7,999 nt of DNA, from contig CAMWOK010000121.1 in NCBI GenBank assembly GCA_947175845.1, positions 1-7,999 on the forward strand, written 5' to 3'. Of the stretch, positions 1-5,184 are shown in pieces. The stretch comes from an uncultured Lachnospiraceae bacterium. GTDB taxonomy: Bacteria > Bacillota > Clostridia > Lachnospirales > Lachnospiraceae. Within the stretch, counting starts at the first letter, position 1; the number at the start of each line of letters is the position of its first letter. The notes beneath the pieces were generated by a model. That model searched no databases and was not told the origin of the DNA. It was given only the letters and a program-made list of their open reading frames with translations. The translations under genes and the position numbers were made by a program.

Positions 1-1424
1 GTCCTACGGCAGCATTAGCAACGATTGTTGAAGGAATCGTTGCACAGAAGGGAATGAACGGGTTAATTATTGCAACGATTCTTGCAGGAATAATCCTGAT
101 TGCAATGGGATTGCTCAGATTGGGCAATTTGATCAAATATATTCCCTTCACAATCACGACAGGATTCACGGCGGGGATCGCTGTAACAATCGTGATCGGA
201 CAGATTAAGGACTTTTTAGGGCTTACCTATCCGGAGGGAACAGTCACCATCGAGACGATGGAGAAGGTGGAGGCTGTCGCCAGATATATCAAATCGGTCA
301 ACTGGCAGGCGTTGACTGTTGGGGTCATATGCCTCGCGATACTGATCGTCTGGCCGTATGTCAACAAGACGATCCCGGGATCGCTGATTGCCGTGCTCGC
401 GGGAATATTTATCGTGAAACTTCTGAAACTGAATGTCAACACGATCGGGGATTTGTATGAAATCAGCAACCGGCTTCCACAGCTGCAGGTTCCAGAGATT
501 TCCTTTGACGTTGTGCGGGAAATGCTTCCCGACGCCTTTACCATCGCCATACTTGCGGCGATTGAGTCGTTGCTCTCGTGCGTGGTCGCAGACAGCATGA
601 TTAACTCCAAGCACCGCTCCAACATGGAACTGATCGCGCAGGGGCTCGGAAACATCGGCTCTGCATTGTTTGGCGGAATCCCGGCGACAGGCGCGATTGC
701 AAGAACAGCCGCCAACATCAAAAACGGGGGGCGCACACCGATTGCAGGCATGGTTCATGCCGTCACGCTGGTTCTGATACTGGTGGTTCTGATGCCCTAC
801 GCGGCGCTGATTCCCATGCCGTGTATCGCGGCGATTCTGTTTATGGTGGCCTACAACATGTGCGGATGGAGAACTTTTGTCAATCTCTGCAAGTCGTCGC
901 CCAAGAGCGATATCATTGTGCTTGTCACAACATTTGTGCTGCCCGTCGTGTTCGATCTGGTAGCCGCGATTGAGGTCGGTATTCTGTTGGCGGCGATCCT
1001 TTTCATGAAGCGCATGAGCGAGGTCACGGAAGTGGAAGGGTGGAAGTATGTCGACGAGGAGGAGGACCCGGACAGCATCACACTCCGGGAAGTTCCGGCG
1101 CACACGCGCGTCTATGAGATTTCTGGCCCCATGTTTTTTGCTGCTGCTGATAAGATTCTGAATATTTCGGTGAAGGACGACACGCGTTTTCTGATTCTCC
1201 GTATGCGGAGTGTGAGCGCGATTGACGCGACGGCTATGCACTCGCTGGAGCAGCTTCATGAGAAGTATGCCGGCAGGAACATCCAGATGATTCTGTCCCA
1301 TGTCAACGAGCAGCCGCGGGCGGTTATGGACAAGGCGGGATTTACGAAGGCGGTCGGCGCAGAAAACTTCTGCGGGCATATTGACGAGGCGCTCGAGCGC
1401 GCACGGAAGCTGGCGGCCGGGTGA
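1..1424 (+). CDS. SulP-family anion permease with C-terminal STAS domain (5' partial)
   Basis: Inner-membrane transporter of the SulP (SLC26) family, which carries sulfate, bicarbonate or other anions; the substrate cannot be told from sequence. The reading frame (first full codon at 3) is open to the window edge and reads PTAALATIVEG before the Met at 54, matching the conserved SulP GGPTAA region. That Met is therefore internal, and roughly 90-100 N-terminal residues are missing compared with the usual 550-570 aa. Counting from Met54, several hydrophobic helices follow: about 3-22, 33-52, 85-103, 109-125, 158-180, 232-255 and 300-320. The family-typical AAIESLLSCVVAD (about 169-180) and NGGRTPIAGM (224-233) are present. 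After the last helix (AIEVGILLAAILF) comes a cytoplasmic STAS domain, about 344-450, with the loop SAIDATAM around Asp391. The gene ends 18 bp before the response regulator with no terminator between, so the two may be co-transcribed. Confidence 0.93.
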   Translation, partial: PTAALATIVEGIVAQKGMNGLIIATILAGIILIAMGLLRLGNLIKYIPFTITTGFTAGIAVTIVIGQIKDFLGLTYPEGTVTIETMEKVEAVARYIKSVNWQALTVGVICLAILIVWPYVNKTIPGSLIAVLAGIFIVKLLKLNVNTIGDLYEISNRLPQLQVPEISFDVVREMLPDAFTIAILAAIESLLSCVVADSMINSKHRSNMELIAQGLGNIGSALFGGIPATGAIARTAANIKNGGRTPIAGMVHAVTLVLILVVLMPYAALIPMPCIAAILFMVAYNMCGWRTFVNLCKSSPKSDIIVLVTTFVLPVVFDLVAAIEVGILLAAILFMKRMSEVTEVEGWKYVDEEEDPDSITLREVPAHTRVYEISGPMFFAAADKILNISVKDDTRFLILRMRSVSAIDATAMHSLEQLHEKYAGRNIQMILSHVNEQPRAVMDKAGFTKAVGAENFCGHIDEALERARKLAAG

Positions 1425-1442
1425 TCAAAAGGGGTATCTATA

Positions 1443-2102
1443 ATGAAAGAGATATTCGTAGTCGACGATGATGTCAATATTGGAAATATGCTCGAGGAGC
1501 TGCTCACCAGGGAAGGATATCACGTCACGCGCGCCTATTCCGGCACGGAAGCGCTTCTCGTGCTGTCTTCGTTCAGCCCGGACCTAGTGCTGCTTGACCT
1601 GATGCTTCCCGGACTCGACGGCAGAGAACTGCTGCCGAAGCTGAGCGGAATCCCGGTGATCGTCGTCAGCGCCAGAGTCGGCACTGACGACAAGGTGGAA
1701 CTGCTGCTCGGCGGTGCGGCGGACTATGTGACAAAGCCCTTTGACACAAAGGAACTGCTTGCGCGCATTGCCGTACAGCTTCGCGGCGGCACGGCGGCGG
1801 ACGCAAAGACACGATTGACATACGACGACATTGTCGTGGACACCACAACACATCACGTCCGCGTGCGCGATCAGGATGTACGGCTGACCAGAACAGAGTA
1901 CGCTATCTTAAAGCTGCTGATGCTCAATCCCGCGCAGGTCATCACAAAGACACTGCTGCTTGACAGGCTCAGCGAGGAGACGCCGGACTGCATGGAGAGC
2001 TCCCTGCGCGTGCACATCAGCAATCTGCGCAGGAAGCTGCGCGATAGCGGCGGGAAAGATTACATTGAGTCTGTGTGGGGGATTGGATTTAAGATGAAAT
2101 AA
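1443..2102 (+). CDS. OmpR/PhoB-family response regulator
   Basis: Cytoplasmic DNA-binding regulator of a two-component system, 219 aa, the normal length for the family. The receiver domain spans about 1-115, with acidic residues D8/D9/D10, phospho-acceptor Asp52 in LLDLMLP, switch Ser76 in VVSA, Tyr95, and Lys98 in TKPF; all key residues are intact. The C-terminal winged-helix domain (about 125-218) shows the family-typical LTRTEYAILKLL, the recognition-helix region SSLRVHISNLRRKLR and the ending YIESVWGIGFKMK. The start is supported by AAAAGGGG at 1427-1434, 8 nt before the ATG. Its partner is probably the histidine kinase at 4004-4897, separated from it by the two ABC genes. Its likely target is the hexamer array that begins right after its stop codon. 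It lies 18 bp after the SulP gene and has no obvious promoter of its own. It resembles regulators of antimicrobial-peptide-responsive ABC modules, but no specific name is justified. Confidence 0.95.
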   Translation: MKEIFVVDDDVNIGNMLEELLTREGYHVTRAYSGTEALLVLSSFSPDLVLLDLMLPGLDGRELLPKLSGIPVIVVSARVGTDDKVELLLGGAADYVTKPFDTKELLARIAVQLRGGTAADAKTRLTYDDIVVDTTTHHVRVRDQDVRLTRTEYAILKLLMLNPAQVITKTLLLDRLSEETPDCMESSLRVHISNLRRKLRDSGGKDYIESVWGIGFKMK

Positions 2103-2143
2103 TTTACACTTTCTTAACACATTTCTTAACAGGTTTCTTAACA
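2103..2143 (+). promoter_or_regulatory. Tandem TTWACA hexamer array, predicted response-regulator operator
   Basis: Four direct hexamers lie in a row: TTTACA (2103-2108), then TTAACA at 2114-2119, 2126-2131 and 2138-2143. The last three sit in identical 10-mers TTTCTTAACA with an exact 12-bp period; the first step is 11 bp. OmpR/PhoB-family regulators are known to bind head-to-tail repeats of about one helical turn, and Bacillus PhoP boxes are TTWACA-like. The array begins at the first base after the stop codon of such a regulator and ends 9 bp before a -10 box, where an activator would replace the -35 contact. The repeats are seen directly; binding by the adjacent regulator is inference. Confidence 0.75.
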
Positions 2144-2152
2144 GTGAGCCGA

Positions 2153-2158
2153 TACAAT
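2153..2158 (+). promoter_or_regulatory. -10 box of the ABC/kinase operon promoter
   Basis: TACAAT differs from the sigma-A consensus TATAAT at one base. The window where a -35 should sit (about 2130-2135, CAGGTT) bears no resemblance to TTGACA, and the hexamer array occupies that region. This is the pattern of a promoter that needs an activator. Transcription would start near 2165, giving a leader of about 67 nt before the ATPase start codon. Confidence 0.6.
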
Positions 2159-2231
2159 AAAAACTGTTCAATAGAGAACTGCAAAAAAACAACATGTTAA
2201 GGAAATGGAACAGAAAGGAAGTGCAGCAACA

Positions 2232-3146
2232 ATGGAGTATATTTTGACGACTGATGCCTTGAGCAAACACTATAAGCATTCCAAGGCGCTAAACGAACTC
2301 GACATGCATGTGCCAAAGGGGGCAATCTATGGTTTTGTCGGGAAAAACGGCGCCGGAAAAACCACGCTGATCCGACTGATCTGCGGGCTGCAGAAGCCCA
2401 CTTCAGGCGGATTTGTTCTATACGGGGCAAAGAATACGGAAAGCGCGATTCAGAAAGCACAGCGCAGAATCGGCGCGGTGGTGGAGACGCCGTCGATCTA
2501 TCTGAATATGACGGCGGAGCAGAATCTGAGGGAGCAGTACTGTGTGCTTGGACTGCCGTCATTTGAAGGGATTTCCGAGCTGTTGGAGCTTGTGGGAATC
2601 GGGGACACCGGCAGAAAAAAGGCGAAGAACTTTTCTCTGGGAATGCGCCAGCGCCTGGGCATTGCCATTGCACTCTGCGGCGACCCGGATTTTTTGGTTC
2701 TGGATGAGCCGGTAAACGGACTCGATCCGCAGGGCATTATCGAGACGCGCGAGCTGATATTGAAATTGAACCGGGAGCGCGGCATCACGGTATTGATTTC
2801 CAGCCATATTCTGGACGAACTTTCGCGCCTTGCGACCCATTACGGTTTTATCGACAGCGGGCGCATTGTGAAGGAGATCAGCGCGGAGGAACTGGAGGCC
2901 GCGTGCAGAAAATGCCTGCGTGTGGAGGTTTCCAATGTCAAATTTTTTGTGCAGGCGGCTGATCGGATGAAGCTGGAATACCGCATTGTCTCGGAGTCGG
3001 AGGCAGATATCTATGGAAAGATCCCCATCACAAAGCTGGTTCTGGCACTCGCAGAGCAAAACTGCGAAGTGCTGTCTGTCCATGAGCACGACGAGAGCCT
3101 TGAGAGCTACTATGTCAGTCTGATTGGAGGTGCCAGCCATGAGTAG
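2232..3146 (+). CDS. BcrA-like ABC transporter ATP-binding protein
   Basis: Cytoplasmic ATPase subunit (304 aa) of an ABC-2 type exporter, expected to pair as a dimer with the permease encoded next. Visible motifs are Walker A GKNGAGKTT (37-45), a Q-loop region around 83-92, the degenerate signature FSLGMRQR (134-141) typical of the bacitracin/lantibiotic-export type group, Walker B FLVLDEP with Asp158/Glu159, the D-loop NGLDP and the switch His192 in ISSH. Residues after about 215 form the variable C-terminal extension common in this group. I chose ATG 2232 because AAAGGAAG (2214-2221) lies 10 nt upstream and the protein then begins at the usual point (MEYILTTDALSKHY). The in-frame ATG at 2205 has its purine tract only 2 nt away. 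The gene overlaps the permease by 8 bp, indicating translational coupling. Likely controlled by the hexamer array at 2103-2143. Substrate unknown; peptide antibiotic export or immunity is the commonest role of relatives. Confidence 0.93.
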   Translation: MEYILTTDALSKHYKHSKALNELDMHVPKGAIYGFVGKNGAGKTTLIRLICGLQKPTSGGFVLYGAKNTESAIQKAQRRIGAVVETPSIYLNMTAEQNLREQYCVLGLPSFEGISELLELVGIGDTGRKKAKNFSLGMRQRLGIAIALCGDPDFLVLDEPVNGLDPQGIIETRELILKLNRERGITVLISSHILDELSRLATHYGFIDSGRIVKEISAEELEAACRKCLRVEVSNVKFFVQAADRMKLEYRIVSESEADIYGKIPITKLVLALAEQNCEVLSVHEHDESLESYYVSLIGGASHE

Positions 3147-3984
3147 ATTACTGTATGCAAATTTTATGCGCCTGAAGCACGATACCTGTTTTCGAATCTG
3201 CTTTCTGGTGATGGCGGCAATCGGCGGTTACACACCGTACGGTACGTATTCGACAATGCAAAAATATATGGCGGAGGATTATGTGATACCCTTGGAAAAC
3301 GCCTTTCTTCCCTACATTCCTCTCACTGTGATTTTATCTGCTGCTTTCTGCAGCCTGTTTATCGGGACGGAGTTTAGCGACGGGACAATACGAAATAAAC
3401 TGATGGTAGGACACCTGCGAACCAGGGTCTATCTGGCGAATCTGATTGTGTGTTTTGCCGCGGCGTGCATGCTCAGCCTCGCCTATATTGTCCCGAACCT
3501 CTGTATGGGAATTTTGCTGCTGGGCTTTTTTCGGTGCGGGCTCGAAGTGATTGTGTTCTATGCAAGCTGCGCGGTCGTGTTGTTTGCCGCAGTCACGGCA
3601 ATCTATACGATCATAGCCATGCTGAGCCAGAACAGGGCAGTCACCGCAGTCCTCTGTACGCTGGGAATCGTGTTTATGATTTTCTATGGCGCGTACATCA
3701 ATGCCAGGTTAGCGGAACCAGAGGTATATGAGGGATATGTCTACGTAAATGAGGAGAGCGGGATATACGAGGAGGTGGAATCAATGCCAAATCCACATTA
3801 TATCGACGGAAAGAAGCGCGTTGTCTATGAATTTTTGAATGATTTTCTGCCGGGAAATCAGACAGTGGTGCTCTGGCAGGGAATGGCAGTCCACCTGCCG
3901 GTTATGTCATTATACTCCTGTATTATCGCGATCGCAGTGACCGGCGCTGGCATGATCTGTTTTCAGAAAGAGGATATTAAGTAG
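3139..3984 (+). CDS. ABC-2 type transporter permease
   Basis: Membrane subunit (281 aa) partnering the preceding ATPase. About six hydrophobic segments are visible: roughly 17-32, 57-76, 98-122, 135-162, 167-187 and 254-275. The cytoplasmic FIGTEFSDGTIRNKL (74-88) after the second segment is a typical ABC-2 permease coupling motif. A loop of about 65 residues (188-253), rich in Tyr, Glu and Asn, lies between the last two segments and probably faces outward. The C-terminus ends QKEDIK, also seen in relatives. The ATG at 3139 is favoured because GGAGG (3126-3130) lies 8 nt before it; a TTG at 3124 in the same frame overlaps that ribosome binding site. The start lies inside the end of the ATPase gene, and the kinase follows after 19 bp. 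The family is clear; the transported compound is not. Confidence 0.9.
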   Translation: MSRLLYANFMRLKHDTCFRICFLVMAAIGGYTPYGTYSTMQKYMAEDYVIPLENAFLPYIPLTVILSAAFCSLFIGTEFSDGTIRNKLMVGHLRTRVYLANLIVCFAAACMLSLAYIVPNLCMGILLLGFFRCGLEVIVFYASCAVVLFAAVTAIYTIIAMLSQNRAVTAVLCTLGIVFMIFYGAYINARLAEPEVYEGYVYVNEESGIYEEVESMPNPHYIDGKKRVVYEFLNDFLPGNQTVVLWQGMAVHLPVMSLYSCIIAIAVTGAGMICFQKEDIK

Positions 3985-4003
3985 GTTTCGGGAGGGGGAT
4001 GTT

Positions 4004-4897
4004 ATGGGAATCCGGTTGTGGCAGTGGATCGCTGTTGTGTTGGTTCTCTGTCTTGTAATACTGCTTTTGTGTATAAAAATTGCGCTTATGCGCAAGTCTG
4101 CACAGGAAATCGCAGCTGCCTTTGCCGAAAGGCTCACGACAGAGAGCAACACGCTGATCGACATTTCCAGCCATGACCGAAGTATGCGCAGGCTGGCGGC
4201 GGATGTCAACGCACAGCTGCGCATACTGCGGATGGAGCGCCTGCGCTGTCAGCAGGGCAGCCGGGAACTCATGGATTCTGTCACCAACATTTCCCACGAC
4301 CTGCGCACCCCGCTGACGGCAGTCTGCGGCTATCTCGATCTGCTCAGGCAGACCAGTCTGCCGGCCGACGCCGCGCGCTATCTGGATATCATAGAAGAGC
4401 GCGTCGATACCTTAAGGCAGCTGACGCAAGAGCTGTTTGGATACTCCGCGGCTGTCTCCACGATCCAGGAGGAATCGTATACACCCGTCGTGTTGAACAG
4501 CGCATTGGAGGAAGTGCTCTCAGCCTACTACGCCGCGCTGAAAAAACGGCAGATTGCGCCGGTTGTCACCCTGCCGGAGGAGCGCGTTGTCCGCCGGCTG
4601 AACAAAAGTGCGCTTTTTCGTATTTTTGGAAATATTCTCAGCAATGTCCTCAAGTACAGCGACGGCGACCTGACAGTCACGCTCTCAGAACAGGGGGAGA
4701 TTGTCTTTGCAAACCATGCGGCCGCACTGAACGAACTTCAGGTCATGCAGCTGTTCAACCGCTATTACACTGTGGAAACCGCCGCGAATGCGACGGGAAT
4801 CGGGCTGTCGATTGCGCGGGAGCTGACAGAGCAGATGCGCGGAACAATCGGTGCGCGGTACGAGAATGGGGTGCTGTGTATCTGCGTTCGGTTTTAG
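4004..4897 (+). CDS. Sensor histidine kinase with one membrane helix
   Basis: Membrane-anchored kinase (297 aa), probable partner of the OmpR-type regulator at 1443-2102. One strong helix (about 8-29) is followed directly by a charged linker, with no extracytoplasmic loop or PAS domain, so no classical sensor is visible. The dimerisation/phospho-acceptor domain carries His98 in NISHDLRTPL. The ATPase domain has an N-box with Asn210 and Asn214 in IFGNILSNVLKYS, an F-box-like LFNRYYT (249-256), and a G2 box ATGIGLSIAREL (263-274). The usual DxGxG G1 box is not seen; the equivalent place reads IVFANHAAAL with Asn237. The start follows GGAGGGGG at 3991-3998. It is the last gene of the ABC operon and lies 19 bp after the permease, which suggests that stimulus may be sensed through the transporter. 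That role is inference from kinases of similar layout. Confidence 0.92.
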   Translation: MGIRLWQWIAVVLVLCLVILLLCIKIALMRKSAQEIAAAFAERLTTESNTLIDISSHDRSMRRLAADVNAQLRILRMERLRCQQGSRELMDSVTNISHDLRTPLTAVCGYLDLLRQTSLPADAARYLDIIEERVDTLRQLTQELFGYSAAVSTIQEESYTPVVLNSALEEVLSAYYAALKKRQIAPVVTLPEERVVRRLNKSALFRIFGNILSNVLKYSDGDLTVTLSEQGEIVFANHAAALNELQVMQLFNRYYTVETAANATGIGLSIARELTEQMRGTIGARYENGVLCICVRF

Positions 4898-4944
4898 GTG
4901 CCTGCGTTGAGCGCAAAAAGAATGAAATTACAAAAAACTATCCT

Positions 4945-4972
4945 TTGATTTTTTGTGCAGATGTGTTAAAAT
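4945..4972 (+). promoter_or_regulatory. Candidate sigma-A promoter upstream of mutS (distal)
   Basis: TTGATT (4945-4950) and TAAAAT (4967-4972) are separated by 16 bp, and TG at 4964-4965 gives an extended -10. Transcription would begin near 4979 and run almost at once into the terminator-like hairpin at 4983-5017. It could therefore be attenuated, serve a short leader RNA, or be a chance match in AT-rich DNA. Confidence 0.45.
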
Positions 4973-4982
4973 ATGAGAGAGA

Positions 4983-5017
4983 AAAAACGGGCAAGACAGT
5001 TTTCAGTGCCCGTTTTT
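4983..5017 (+). terminator. Rho-independent terminator-like hairpin
   Basis: An 11-bp perfect stem, AAAAACGGGCA (4983-4993) with TGCCCGTTTTT (5007-5017), closes a 13-nt loop. The GC core followed by a T-run fits an intrinsic terminator, and the A-run on the left makes it potentially active on both strands. It most likely ends the ABC/kinase operon, whose last stop codon is about 85 bp upstream. The T-run is only five bases long before CAG, so termination may be partial. Confidence 0.65.
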
Positions 5018-5032
5018 CAGTATGTCATAGTA

Positions 5033-5123
5033 CTCTGTCCAGACTTCGTGCCAGTCCAGTCAATATGTTGAACGACGCAAGGGTGCACAGGCGGGCACGA
5101 TTCTGATATCTGGCCGGACAGAG
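5033..5123 (+). repeat. Nested inverted repeat in the mutS upstream region
   Basis: CTCTGTCC (5033-5040) is complementary to GGACAGAG (5116-5123), and inside it TCGTGCC (5046-5052) is complementary to GGCACGA (5094-5100). The two arms nest in the right order to form a long two-tier stem in RNA. It matches no riboswitch class that I recognise, and pairs of this size can arise by chance in a region of about 290 bp. Confidence 0.3.
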
Positions 5124-5134
5124 CAGCAGATACG

Positions 5135-5163
5135 CTGGCAAAGACAGATGAAACTGGTAAAAT
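5135..5163 (+). promoter_or_regulatory. Candidate mutS-proximal promoter
   Basis: TAAAAT at 5158-5163 is preceded by TG at 5155-5156 (extended -10), and CTGGCA (5135-5140, four of six matches to TTGACA) lies 17 bp upstream. Transcription would start near 5170, leaving a leader of only about 15 nt that still includes the GAGG ribosome binding site at 5174-5177. It lies downstream of the terminator-like hairpin, so it would avoid it. Confidence 0.4.
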
Positions 5164-5184
5164 ACAGAAAGATGAGGTTACTAT

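Noticed and set aside
216..1379. 387-codon minus-strand open frame antisense to the SulP gene
   Set aside because: Its product is rich in His, Arg and Cys with no recognisable domain, and it mirrors codon structure of the clearly real SulP frame.
2166..2179. GTTC/GAAC dyad in the leader of the ABC operon
   Set aside because: The arms are only 4 bp and do not extend; expected by chance.
2205..2231. Upstream ATG (2205) as the start of the ABC ATPase
   Set aside because: The purine tract is only 2 nt from this ATG, while ATG 2232 has well-spaced AAAGGAAG and matches the usual start of the family.
3124..3138. TTG at 3124 as the permease start
   Set aside because: It lies on the ribosome binding site GGAGG that serves ATG 3139, and the extra residues MEVPA add nothing typical of the family.
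4903..4915. Small hairpin TGCG-TTGAG-CGCA just after the kinase stop as a terminator
   Set aside because: The stem is only 4 bp and is followed by A residues, not T, on the + strand.
5071..5100. Resemblance to a c-di-GMP (GEMM) riboswitch from GACGCAAGGG and GTGCACAGGC
   Set aside because: The fragments occur in the wrong order relative to the GEMM consensus, and its conserved core is absent.
4876..5106. 76-codon open frame bridging the kinase end and the intergenic region
   Set aside because: It starts inside the kinase gene in another frame, has no ribosome binding site, runs through the terminator hairpin and ends in a low-quality Arg-rich tail. Treated as chance.
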